From Salarias fasciatus (Eukaryota > Chordata > Actinopteri > Blenniiformes > Blenniidae), in contig NC_043746.1 in the NCBI RefSeq assembly GCF_902148845.1, positions 18,619,057 through 18,683,056 on the forward strand: a DNA stretch of 64,000 nt. Direction: 5' to 3'. The position numbers were made by a program, and so were the translations under genes. The notes under the pieces are model-generated. The model saw only the letters and a program-made list of their open reading frames with translations. It was not told the DNA's origin and ran no database searches. Positions 50,805-64,000 of the stretch are shown here, piece by piece. Each line of letters begins with the position of its first letter. Positions within the stretch are counted from its first letter, which is position 1.

Positions 50805-51490
50805 GACGCCGACTTCCACCGGCCAGCAGACAAACCGGAGCGAGCCGCCAGACACTGACAGACAGGCACCGCAACCCGTTTGTTTGGCTAAAGGAAGCTA
50901 ACAAGATGGAGAACGACCCGTCGACCTACAGCCCACACCGGAAAAGAAATATGGGCACCTTCAAAATAAAAAACCCGACGACAGGAACAAAAATATAAAT
51001 AGCTGGGATCATTGTCCAGTGTAGGCTATATTAATTTAACGTCCCTGAAGAATAAAATCTGACTGCACTATAATCACACCCAAAAATATAAATTTTGTAT
51101 AATGCTGAAAGCGATGCTGATTTTAAAGCTCCGCTTTTATTCTGAATTGTAATAAAAAGCGGAAGCACTTTAAATTCATTTGCAAAAGTATTTTTAAAAA
51201 GTTTGTTTTCCAGAAGAATTAGACCCGTTTAATTCATACAACACACACAAAGAGAGCAAAATATACTTTATTTTTGAAAAACGCATGATAATGACAGGCC
51301 AGACCAGACGGCCGAGGTACGCTTGTTTTAAGCGACAGCGCCGCCGTCCGGTGAGGGTGATAAACTGCAGCAAACGCTCCGACAGAGGAAGTTAGTCGGC
51401 GCCTAGCTAGCCGGCTAAGTTGCTAAAAAAAGTAAACAAGTGTGTTGGATGCGATGAGATACAGTCGCCGCTCAAAGTAGGGTTCACACC
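50805..51490. promoter_or_regulatory. bidirectional promoter region NDUFA1/UPF3B
   Basis: Only 686 bases separate the two divergent start codons. The two ends are CG-rich (GGAGCGAGCCGCCAGACAC near 50840; GACAGCGCCGCCGTCCGG near 51335) with AT-rich sequence between. No other exon is visible. This is compatible with one shared or two back-to-back promoters for housekeeping genes. Confidence 0.55.
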
Positions 51491-53796
51491 ATGAAGGAAG
51501 ATAAAGAAAACACTCGGCCGAAAGAGAGAAAAGTGGAAATAAAGTGTGAAGATGCAGAAAAGACGGAGAGGTCCAAGGAAAAGAGAGAGGCCATGACAAA
51601 GGTAAGCGGGGCTAGCTGCTAATGTAGCTACAGACCGTCAGCTAAGGTTTATAATCCTTAAATGAACACCTTGCTTAAGTTCAACATGGTCATATCTGTC
51701 TAAATAGTTTATCTTGAAGGATCTCCCATCCATCTAGACTCCAACAAAGAAAGTCTCATTTAAAGTTAATTTTATGTTCGCAGATTCATCCGTTCTTGTG
51801 ATTTTCAAACGTAAATAATGTTTTCACAGATTGTGATCAGACGACTGCCACCAAGTCTCTCTAAGGAGGAGTTGGAGGAGCAGCTTCAGCCTCTCCCAGA
51901 GGTGGATTACATGGAGTTTTTCTCCAATGACACCAGGTGAAATACTGTAGAAACTGTACATCAGTTGTAAACAGTGATCCACATATTTATTTCATCTAAC
52001 AACAGCGGGTTGTCCTTTCAGCCTTTACCCACACCTCTTCGCAAGGGCCTACATCAACTTCAAGAACCAGGAGGACATAGTGCTCTTCAGGGACCGATTC
52101 GACGGATATGTTTTCATTGACAGCAGAGGTAAACACACTGTGGGATATAACAGATTCAAGATCTTGGATATACACAGAAGAAGGTGTGTCTTATTGCATT
52201 TCCAAATGTAACAGGTCAGGAATATCCTGCCATCGTGGAGTTTGCCCCTTTTCAAAAGACTGCAAAGAGGAGGAATAAGAAAAGGGATGCAAAATGTGGA
52301 ACCATTAATGAAGGTAAAGATGTTGAATTGTTTTAGAAATGTTGCTTAATTGAACATGAAAACTGGGGTACTTTTTGTTGATTTACTTAAAGCAAAGAGT
52401 TTTTAAAAGCATCTCTCTTCGTATTTTGTGAAATTCATCCAGATCTCGATTACAAAAAGTTCCTTGAACATTATAATGGAGATGATGAGAAGTTGACCTC
52501 CACGCCAGAGACCCTATTGGAGGAGCTTGAAGCAAAATCAAAGGAGCTCGTTGGTGTGTTAACAGTCTCTACTTCCGAATTTGACTTTTGCTGTTTTAAA
52601 ACAGACTCTCTATAAGAGGCTTACCTCATTTCTTCTTCTTCCTTCAAGCTAAAAAAACCACTCCATTGCTGGACTTCCTGAAGAACAAACAGGTAAATAA
52701 ATATTTTTTTTTTTTAGAAATATTTGTTCAGTTATGGAAGCTTGTGCCACATTTATAGTTTTGATGCTTTTCAGAGAATCAGAGAGGAAAAGAAGGAGGA
52801 GAGACGACGGCGGGAGCTTGAGCGCAAGCGTCTTCGAGAAGAGGAGCGGCGTAAGTGGCGGGAGGAGGAGAGGAGGAAGCGGAAAGAAGTAGAGAAGATG
52901 AAAAGATCAGACAAACCGCTGGAGAAAGACAAGGACCAAGTGAAAGAGGAACCAAAAATTAAAGTGAGTGTTGCAGTGGAGATTAGAGCTGAGGGTAATA
53001 TCCAACGTCTCATTTTAAATCTGTCTTCATTTACAATCGTGTAGCTCTTGAAGAAGCCGGACCGAGGAGAGGAGCCTGAATCTGAGAAGCCAAAAGAGAA
53101 GCTCAAGAAACTAGAGAAGCCACACAAAGATGATCGCCCTAGTGCTGATCACAGGAGACGTCATAACATCGACATCAAGGAGGATCGAGTGAGAAAGTGA
53201 GTCTCCTCACTCGTTTTTCTGCAGCTCTGTTTCAGTTTGAGCGAAATATCTTTACGCAGTTTGTTTCCTGTAGCAGAGCCGACGATGACGGGCGTAAGGA
53301 GTTCAGAGAGGGCGACATCGATCGGGACAGAGAGCGGGAGAGGGAACGTCGCCAGAACGAGAAGGCGGAACGGCGGCTGGAGGAGAACCGGAGGAGGAAG
53401 AGAGAGCGGCTGGACAGAGAAAACACCTACAAGAAGCGAGAGGAGATCAGGAAGGAAAAGCCCTCAGAGATAAAGAAGAGCGACAACGTGACGGAGTTCT
53501 CCCAGTCAGAGAGGCCCGAGAAGCCTCTGAGGGACAACAAGAAGGAGGACAGCGGGAAGAGAGAGCGGCTACGGAACAAGGTGAGGCTTAAAATGCCAGC
53601 CGGGGACTTTCCATCCAACGTAAACAAAAGGAAGACTCATGCAGAGTTTGTTTTTCTTCAGGACCGACCTGCCATCCAGCTCTACCAGCCGGGGGCCAGG
53701 AGCCGCAACCGAGCCACCGGAGCCGGAGGAGGGGAATCCAGCGACAGGAAGCCCGACACCGAGGCGAAGAAAACACCCGAGAAAGGAGACGACTGA
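51491..53796 (+). CDS. upf3b: UPF3B, nonsense-mediated mRNA decay factor
   Basis: It links the exon-junction complex to UPF2 in nonsense-mediated decay. Ten exons: 51491-51601, 51830-51936, 52022-52128, 52215-52313, 52443-52553, 52649-52692, 52775-52963, 53045-53196, 53274-53580 and 53662-53796, giving 453 residues. The Smg4/UPF3 RNP-like domain (about 38-150) reads IVIRRLPPSLSKEELEEQLQ, HLFARAYINFKNQEDIVLFR and EYPAIVEFAPFQK. A long Arg/Glu/Lys-rich helical middle follows. The exon-junction-binding motif DRPAIQLYQPGARSRNR (from residue 410) is almost identical to human. Start context is CACCATGA. Exon 9 has a TAGCAG double acceptor, and the last intron is 81 bases without a stop in frame. 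Poly(A) signal AATAAA is at 54534-54539. Confidence 0.97.
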
Positions 53797-55588
53797 GCCG
53801 GTTTCTCCGGAGGGGCGTTTTAAGTTTGGTGAGTTGAGGGTAGACAGGCCTGTGAGGCTCGGAGCGGCGGCGTGGCCCCCCGGGGCCCCGTGCGCTGCGG
53901 CTGGAGCAAGGACCGCACCCCGGTCTCTGTTCTCAGAAGCGGAGGTGTGACGGCGGAGCCTTTCAGTGCCTGGATGCGAAGCTCTTTAGTTTCCCGTTGT
54001 TAGGAGAGCCGACAGTGACCTCTGGAGAGAGTCTGGCTGTGACACGCTAGGTGAGCGCAGAGCTTCCTCGGACCACGTGAACTCAAAGTGACCTTACTTC
54101 CATGTCGTTTCGCTCACAGCTTCGCTAAGTCACACTCCTGAGCTTCTCCACATTGCCAAGCTCCACACCTCAGTCTGCGCTCTGTCTTTACCAAGATGTT
54201 TTCTGTAGTGTTGCCATTTTCAGTTTGAAGTGTACATGTTAAAACTTTTTTTTTTTTCTTTTTTTTTTAAATCTAAAACATCTAGTGAAGGTTAGAATCT
54301 GCATTGTCTGCTCTGGGATCATATGTTGCGTTCGCTCGTCCTCCAGTGACGCAGGAGAAACAGCCATTTGTGTGCAGCCATGCCTGCATGCAGAGTGATC
54401 AACCTGTGGCCTTCTTCCCCCCCGTTTTCTACACAGAGACTCCTCTGAATTATTCATCTGTGATGCACTAAAACTGAAGTCGGCAATGGAAGCATATCAC
54501 TGCTGGCGATGCTAACAGGCAGGAAACACTGGAAATAAAAGACATCTTCTCTAAAGTCTGAGTGTTGGTTCTTTTGTTGAAACATTAAGATTTTTGTTAC
54601 ATATGGCTGTTGTTAGAGTCTTATATGTCAAGTTTATATAATTGTCATTTATCTCTCAGAGGCCTCTAGCTTCACTACACTATTGGCTTTGTTATTGTTT
54701 TCATAAACAAAACAACATGAAATGATCTTCACTGAACCACAAAACCATTTTCAGACAAAAAGTACATATGTGGTGTAGAAACTTGAGTTTTTATGCTTTA
54801 TCTAATTGGTATCGCTGCCATATATAGTTGTCCAGGTTTCTAAAGCTTTTATAGAATGTATTCTCTTTAAACCTTATAATAAAGATCAATTTCTGCATCA
54901 AATCTTGTACGATATCCTGCCACTATTCTACTTTTGGTCATTTGCAATAAACCACTTCCTGGTTATGGTTTTCTTACTTGCTGCAAGAACATTTTTGAGA
55001 AAGTATGTTTGACTGTGTCTTTAAATGTCCCCAGGTACATTACAGGGATGTCTGGAATTTCATATCTTAAAATAGTTTTTATGATACTGGTTACATTTTT
55101 TTTCCAAAATTTAAGTCACATTTGTCCAGAAAACATGGAAGTGGTCCGCATCTGCAAGTCCACACACTGAATTCTACAGTGTTGCTGAGCACTCAAGCTG
55201 GATACTTTTTATTTTTGGTGTTATAAAAAAATTAAGTCCAATATTTACAGCAAATCCCCTCCTTGCTCTTCAAGCTGTGGATGGACATTGCAGCTCACAC
55301 ACTTAGTATCATTCTTCAGTTAATTCATACTTAGAGTCCTGCTTTTTGTGCACTTGGAATAAAATTCTGCAAGCGAATAATAATGAGGGACGAAAGTTAT
55401 TCTCCCACTTTTTCCGGGTTAAAAGCACAGGTCTGTGGCAGTACCTGCAGTTCTACATTTTTCCACGGGGAGTCGCTGTTTAGAGAACGTGCTCCCTTTT
55501 ACTGGGCACCGATTGGCCATTAACCTCCTACGTCACGTCCTTCTTCCTCTTCGACCACCGCCATAGTGGGAAAAGGACTGTGGACAAA
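53797..55588. other. UPF3B 3' untranslated region and UPF3B/RPL39 spacer
   Basis: GC-rich UPF3B 3' untranslated sequence runs to the poly(A) signal at 54534. AT-rich spacer with no recognisable gene follows to about 55400, then the RPL39 promoter. No repeat family was recognised. Confidence 0.5.
55539..55552 (+). promoter_or_regulatory. 5' terminal oligopyrimidine (TOP) tract of RPL39
   Basis: CCTTCTTCCTCTTC lies 37 bases before the RPL39 ATG, right of CGTCACG. Vertebrate ribosomal-protein mRNAs start at a C inside such a pyrimidine run, which puts them under mTOR/LARP1 control. The exact start base is inferred. Confidence 0.6.
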
Positions 55589-58556
<2,968 letters not shown>

Positions 58557-59583
58557 ACAGGAGGATCTGTGGATCCCGGCCTCCCTCCGCCTTCCCGACA
58601 TCACCAGGACCTCCAGCTGCTGGAGCGTGCCGGCCGGAGGGGGCCATGTTATCTGGAGCAGCCGTCGTTTTGTACAGATACTCTGGTTATTCTCATGTTT
58701 GACAATAAAAGATCTGTGATCAAACTTGAACTGAAGCTTGGAAGTATGTTTTTCCCCCCGCAGTTTTCAAGCTTTATGTGAATAGTCGGTTTGTTTTAGC
58801 TCTTTTCTATCTAAACATGAGCTGAGGGGGAAATGTGCTGACGCTGCTTTTCAGAGAGAGTGGTCCTCCCTACTCTGAAGCAGTTTCTGTGACCGCACAG
58901 CAAACGCTTCTCAATAGCTGTTTTCATGCAAGATAGTTTATTTCCAGCATGGCATGATTTTGAGGTCTGGCTTTGTAAGTCAAGCCAAAGATGACACAAG
59001 TTCCTCAAGATGCTGAGCAACCGGATCCAACAGACCCAACTGTGAAATGCTTCCTCTAAGTGCTTGAAATGGGAGGTGCTGTGTGCAGCCAGTAATATCT
59101 AAGAAGAAAGGAGTCAATCATCCAACAGTGCTTTTATTAGCCTCAGTCAAGGGTATAATAAAACCATTCACTCGAGTACCTTCCCATTTCTCCATTGAAA
59201 GCTGTCATAAAGTAACATCTGTATTTACTCTGCAGCGCCTCACTGTAAACATGCTATTTTTGGTCTGGCTGCTTTTCAAGTACTTTGAGGCCTTAGTGAA
59301 TTACAGTAATTGATGAGTTTTGATCTTAAAGTAACAACCTGAGTCACCGATGAAAAACATTTCTACTGTAAAAAGGCATGGGTTACTTTACACACTTGAA
59401 ACTCTGATACAAGTAGTGTAGTTGGTGAATTTAAGTATTCGACAAAAAATGACAAAAGTGTACCGCAGTTTACTGTGAGTAAGGCACGCCTCCACTTAAA
59501 CTTGAAGAGTTAATTCTAGTATAAATGAGCGATAAGCAGAAATCATATTGCACGTATTTGGAAGCTGCTCGCGTCCTCAGCTC
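58557..59583. other. tail-to-tail spacer RPL39/SOWAHD
   Basis: RPL39 3' untranslated sequence to about 58730, then spacer and the probable SOWAHD 3' untranslated region. No exon or repeat family was recognised. Confidence 0.5.
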
Positions 59584-60534
59584 TCAGGATTTGCTTCCAA
59601 GAAATGAGAAGGAGGGGAGCAGCTTCCTGATGGAGCCAAACCTCCAGCTGTCCTCCCTGTGCGTCCTGTCGAAGCGGTCTCTCTCCTCTGTCTCTGCGCT
59701 CTCGACCTCCTCGCACGCGCCCGGCTCCGGCGCGCAGTTGTTGTTGCCGTTCTTGTTGCCGCCGCGCGCGCAGCCGGGGCTGTGCTCGTCGTCCCAGGTC
59801 CCCAGCAGCTCCCTCATCTCCGGCGGGGCGTCCCCCCTCAGATACTGCCAGGCTCTCCTCCCGCTGTAGTCCATGGCGTCCACGTTGGCCCCGAACGCCC
59901 CGACCAGCAGCTTGACCACCATGTACTGTCCGTGTATGCTGGCGACGTGCAGCGGCGTCAGCCCCCCGCTGCCCCGCAAGTTCACGTTCACCGGGATGCC
60001 CGCTTTCTCCGCGTGCCGCAGGAGTTTGATGAGCGTCTCGTGCTGTCCCCTCTTGGCCAGCCAGTGCAGCGCCGAGTACCCGCTGATGAAGTCCCTCCGG
60101 GTGAGCAGCTGGGGGTCCTCGGAGAGGAACTCCAGGATGGTCTCGTAGTTTCCCTCCACGGCGGACAGCATCCAGGCGTGCTCCATCCGGTACAGAGCCC
60201 AGTCGGTGTCCTGCTCCGGGGGTTGGCCGCCGCTGTTCGCGGAGGGGTTACCCAGCAGCTCCTTCGGGTACTTTTTACGCACGGCGGGAGTGACGGAGCC
60301 CCTCTCCGGAGCGTCCCTCTGGACCCCCCCGGGCACGCAGCTGTCGCTGCTCGCTTCTTGCTGCCTCTGCAGCCTCGACCTACGCTGGAAAGCCCCGGGC
60401 ATGACCTGAATGCCATAGCTGGACAGGCGCTGCACAACGATGTCCTTTCTGGACGGCCTCCCGGCGTGGGCGCCGCCGGTGTCGCTGACAGCTGGTTCGG
60501 ATCCAGCAGCATCATCCTGCGTGCTGCCGGACAT
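59584..60534 (-). CDS. sowahd: SOWAHD, sosondowah ankyrin-repeat protein D
   Basis: Intronless gene, 316 residues (human about 315). Molecular role not established. The N-terminal part has RKDIVVQRLSSYGIQVMPGA. A conserved block precedes the repeats (DWALYRMEHAWMLSAVEGNY). Two to three ankyrin repeats span about 148-235, with SGYSALHWLAKRGQHETLIK and GGLTPLHVASIHGQYMVVKL. The C-terminus is acidic and ends SWRFGSIRKLLPSFSFLGSK. Codon use is strongly GC-rich, so the opposite strand shows a 333-codon shadow frame. Its position beside RPL39 and UPF3B is the same as in human. Confidence 0.93.
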   Translation of the reverse strand: MSGSTQDDAAGSEPAVSDTGGAHAGRPSRKDIVVQRLSSYGIQVMPGAFQRRSRLQRQQEASSDSCVPGGVQRDAPERGSVTPAVRKKYPKELLGNPSANSGGQPPEQDTDWALYRMEHAWMLSAVEGNYETILEFLSEDPQLLTRRDFISGYSALHWLAKRGQHETLIKLLRHAEKAGIPVNVNLRGSGGLTPLHVASIHGQYMVVKLLVGAFGANVDAMDYSGRRAWQYLRGDAPPEMRELLGTWDDEHSPGCARGGNKNGNNNCAPEPGACEEVESAETEERDRFDRTHREDSWRFGSIRKLLPSFSFLGSKS

Positions 60535-61304
60535 ACTTCCAGGCTCGCTCTGCGGGCTACTTCCTTTTTATTTAGACACCACCCTGAAGATATAGCTGTC
60601 AAATTATATAAACTCCTGGGCGATTCCTCCACCGTGCTGGAGCCAGCTCCCTGTGCGTAAAAGAGGGAAAGTATGAAACTATTCAGTCGATTCACATATT
60701 TGGAGACCTGAATACCGCTTTAAGTCCATTTACCATCCTCGACATCGACTTCAGTGCTCATTTCAGTCTGGTAAGCGAAACTCACCTGTTCACGGCGCAC
60801 GTTGACGCACGAATGAACACGCACTTCATACACACCAAAGTCCAAATCAAACACGAGCAAGCGTGTTCTTGACAGATTACTTGGAGTAGCCAGCTCCAGA
60901 GCATAACAGGAGTCCGTTTCCTTTTATAAGAGGAACTGAGACAAAGTTCAACTCTAATCTCAACAGAACTTGGTGACGAGAATCTCACATGCGACCACTG
61001 CTGGACTGAAGGAGGAGGAAGTTCTGCACTTCCCCGGTAGTTGACCGCAGTAAAACACACTGCACGGCCTCGGAATTCAGGGGAAAGACTGGAAAGTTGT
61101 GGTTTCACTGCCACCAGGTGGACAACAGGAGGATCCACACAATGGGGTTATTTGACTTCAAAATCTAAATATTCTTAACCTTTTGTAAGCGCTGCAAGAA
61201 CACTTGCGTATCAGTTGTAGCTTAATTTACAGCCTGAGACATACAAGTAAATGAAACCGGTAAAACTTTATTGAAAAACAAAGGAAACTTAAAGCAGGGA
61301 CGCA
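60535..61304. other. SOWAHD 5' flank and securin 3' flank
   Basis: Spacer between the SOWAHD start and the securin stop. TTTATT at 61267-61272 is the minus-strand AATAAA of securin, 33 bases beyond its stop codon, so the 3' untranslated region is very short. Nothing else coding is seen. Confidence 0.55.
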
Positions 61305-62547
61305 TTAAAAATCAGTAACAGGTTCTGGAGGAAGCTCAACAGTCAGCTCATCGAGTGTTTGCAGGAAGGCATCCACCTCTGAACAGCCACCTGGAACAAA
61401 GAACCTCACCTTAATCATACAGGCAACTTCAACTTGTGCAACTTATAATCAAACCTGGCAGACAACTGTTATTTCCAACAGGAGAGCACAAAGTATAAAT
61501 AAGTATTCATTTCTAAAGGCCAATATTTGCAATGAGACATTGTTCCTCTGGAAGGTTGTTGTCACAGCATGCAAGTAGACAATTAGAAAAGGTGAGGCTC
61601 CAATAGAATCTAACAGCAAATCTCATCTTTATGATTACAATCAACACTGTCAGAACACTTGAGTTCATCCCCCCCACCCACCAAATTCAAAAAATGTAAT
61701 TAATCAACAAGTAACGCGAGTTATTTCCCCTAAATGTGACACTTCCATGCACCCCTGTTTTGCACTGAACACAGCTTTCAATCTGATACCTGAAGTGTTT
61801 GTCATCTTCATTGGAGACACGTTTGGAAGTGGATCCAGGCATTCAGGGATGTCCTCACTCAAACGTGGTGCATGTGGGAAACAGGCAAGCCCCGGGAGAG
61901 CAAAGCCACTGAGATGAATTAAATCTTCAGGCACGCTGTACTTCAGATACTCTGAAACAGTCACAACAGTTGTCAGGGTTTTGTCATTTTGAGACAAACA
62001 CTGCAACATCAACAGGAAAGCGCTGAACTCAAATATTCAGCTACCGAGTGGATCATATGGGATGAACGTCTCAATTTCTGGATACTCCTCCACTTTGGCA
62101 TGAGAAAGGCATTTCACTTTGGTTTCCTGTAGACAACAAAACACCGTTTTAGTTCCTGTGCATTTGAAATATAGGGCGAACAAGCAAAATTTCATCCAGA
62201 CATTCAAATTGCAATCATATTAAATTTGCAAAACCTGTGGCTTTAAGAGCTTCTTATCATCCGTCTTGATGGCAGCGGGTGTTGAGATTTTCTTGTTAAC
62301 AGCACCGAAAGCTTTTCTGCCAAATGGAAGAGGGGTATGCAAGTTTTTGCCAGGCATTGGAGACTTGAGAGGTTTCTCTGGAAAATCAAACAAAAACAAA
62401 GGTGTGTTGTGTTGTCATAACAAAAAACATCTCAGAAATAAGTTTGCATACGGTAGACATACCAGGAGCAGACTGAAGCCTCTGTCTTCCCTTCAGTGAA
62501 GGACCATGACAGACATTTTCACGCTCTGCAAAGGTGACGTGTGCCAT
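61305..62547 (-). CDS. pttg1: securin (PTTG1 homologue), inhibitor of separase
   Basis: It binds and blocks separase until anaphase, then is destroyed through APC/C. Five coding exons on the minus strand: 62463-62547, 62235-62377, 62045-62126, 61790-61951 and 61305-61390; 185 residues. Order matches human: N-terminal MAHVTFAERENVCHG (KEN-box position reads REN), then LPFGRKAFGAVNKK (destruction-box position RKAF where human has RKALGTVN). Next comes the separase pseudosubstrate region VEEYPEIETFIPYDPLEYLK (human AYPEIEKFFPFNPL), then SVPEDLIHLSGFALPG, VSPMKM, and a C-terminus with ELPPEPVTDF (human VELPPVC). An untranslated first exon ends at 63109 (CGGAG|GTAACG). Donor GTTTTG at 62234 is weak. 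Homology is clear by layout; fish securins diverge fast. Confidence 0.9.
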
Positions 62548-63287
62548 CTTATCTATAAGGAAAGATGTCAACATATTAGAATAAGTCAACATGAAAAGGA
62601 CATTTGTGCATTAAACATTTAGAATAATTGCAGTTGTTACAACTCAAACAGGTTGCATCTCCATCTATCCTGTTGCTATTTGACACTGCACAAAACAAAC
62701 CCTTGGATAAGCAAACCTTGACTCGTTTCTACAAGTTGTAAGCGTTTTCAGATAAAAACAAGGCAGCCCAGTGAGTTTAAACGGATTTCAGGAAGAGAAG
62801 AGACGTAGCGGTTTGGAGAAACCAGCTGGTAAATCTGTTTCTCCGCCATTCTAAATTTAAACGCTAGTGTCATCATGGCATGTTTAATAGACGCCACCGA
62901 CAGATAAAAGTTGAATTAATACAAGAAGCTATACGAGCATAACCAGGTAAATTAACGTTGTTAGCTTGAATGTAAAGCAGTTTTGCTAGGCTAGCTCGTA
63001 TTCCTGTCATAGCGTCTTGATCTGCGGGCGAACGCATTGGCATATATAAGGACAGAAAGTAAAGAAACACCAAGAGCTACATTGAAACATAGATACTGAT
63101 AACGTTACCTCCGTCAGTTGTGACAAAAGTAGAGTCTTTGGTCAGCGCTGCGTGTCCTCGTACCCTCCAGAGTTGTTTTCATATGAATGCCAACAGCAGC
63201 AGTGGCGCGGCTTGTTTTTAAATACAATATTCACTTCCGATTGGACGCGGAAGAACACGTGACTGGAGTGGGCGGGGCCTCATCGAA

Positions 63288-63369
<82 letters not shown>

Positions 63370-64000
63370 TCTAATTCCTTATACATTTTCTGCATTGCCA
63401 ATGCAATTTTTGTTAAACTTGGTTAGTGATGTGTGCAATAAAAAATAAAGAGCTATAATAACCATATTCTGCTTTAATCTTTTCTGTAACAGGGTTAAGA
63501 TGGGTGTATTTTTAACCCTGAAAAGTGAGTTTGGTAAATACACGAGCAAGACAGGGATAGATGAATAGCATTGTCTGATTTGGTAATTTGGTAATGTATC
63601 CCTGAGGTCAACTAAAGCCTTATAATTTTTTTGTGCTTTCTAAATATATCTACTAGCCAATATTACATTCAGTAATCAAAATTATCTTGCCCTCCTTAAA
63701 ATACGAACACAGGTAAGTTGGATATATATAAAGCTGTTTAAATACATCGAAGGATTCTCTCCCACGCACATGTAGATTAAGACATTACTGTTTCAAGCAG
63801 GTGCCACGTGATGAGGGTTTCTGCTCTCTCAGTGGAAAAACAAATGTTCGGTATGTTCAATTTTCTACGTAAAGGAAAAAAACCTCAAGATTTTGCCATG
63901 TAATCTCGGTCATTCATTTGTGAGTTTAATCTCTCTCACGTTTACAAAGTTTACAATTATGATCTAGTTTAAAAGATAGAAATTCATGGATGTATATTTA
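62548..64000. other. securin 5' region and right flank
   Basis: It contains the securin untranslated first exon (63109 to about 63180) with a CG-rich promoter, a CA microsatellite at 63290-63368, and AT-rich sequence to the window end in which I see no gene. Confidence 0.5.
63290..63368. repeat. (CA)n microsatellite
   Basis: About 79 bases of perfect CA repeat right of the securin promoter. Confidence 0.98.

Noticed and set aside
59659-60660. 333-codon plus-strand frame
   Set aside because: Shadow of the GC-rich SOWAHD coding strand; Val/Leu/Gln/Arg-heavy and no homology.

Overview
This is a ray-finned fish (teleost-type) nuclear window. The evidence is split vertebrate genes with short GT-AG introns, long CA/TG microsatellites, and degraded copies of repeats that are ubiquitous in fish. 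Ten host genes can be read exon by exon. In order and orientation they are LAMP2 (+), ATP1B4 (-), TMEM255A (+), ZBTB33/Kaiso (-), NKAP (+), NDUFA1 (-), UPF3B (+), RPL39 (+), SOWAHD (-) and a securin/PTTG1 homologue (-). As I remember the human map, the first nine keep the order and relative strand of human Xq24 as one inverted block. AKAP14, the RHOXF cluster and RNF113A are absent here, and securin is extra at the right edge. Layout: 1-10.9 kb is LAMP2 with three alternative last exons (types B, A and C). 13.0-17.5 kb is ATP1B4, read tail-to-tail with LAMP2. 17.5-22.4 kb is a head-to-head spacer with a long TG repeat, an old interspersed repeat and a 436-bp TTAA-flanked inverted-repeat element carrying two NRF1-like palindromes. 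22.4-31.8 kb is TMEM255A, with an unexplained antisense open exon in its first intron. 34.6-36.5 kb is single-coding-exon ZBTB33 and 39.9-42.9 kb is NKAP. 43.3-50.1 kb is an accessory island: a mobile-element coding fragment, three 175-bp tandem repeats, a hAT element with an intact 8-bp target duplication, an L2-type tail, a broken HIPK-like kinase C-terminus, an Ig-plus-transmembrane fragment and a 5'-truncated LINE. 50.2-58.6 kb is NDUFA1, UPF3B and RPL39, and 59.6-63.2 kb is SOWAHD and securin. The genes do not form one pathway. They cover lysosome membrane and chaperone-mediated autophagy (LAMP2), Na,K-ATPase beta family (ATP1B4), a four-pass membrane protein (TMEM255A), methyl-CpG and Kaiso-site transcription control (ZBTB33), RNA processing and repression (NKAP), complex I (NDUFA1), nonsense-mediated decay (UPF3B), the ribosome (RPL39) and anaphase control (securin). 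Most second-look items concern splicing: LAMP2 terminal exons, a NAGNAG acceptor and a stop-free 81-nt intron in UPF3B, and tandem donors in TMEM255A. Others are altered degrons in securin and the phase-compatible Ig-TM/kinase arrangement in the island. No virus-like element with recognisable capsid or envelope parts was seen. The LAMP2 signal-peptide exon was not found.
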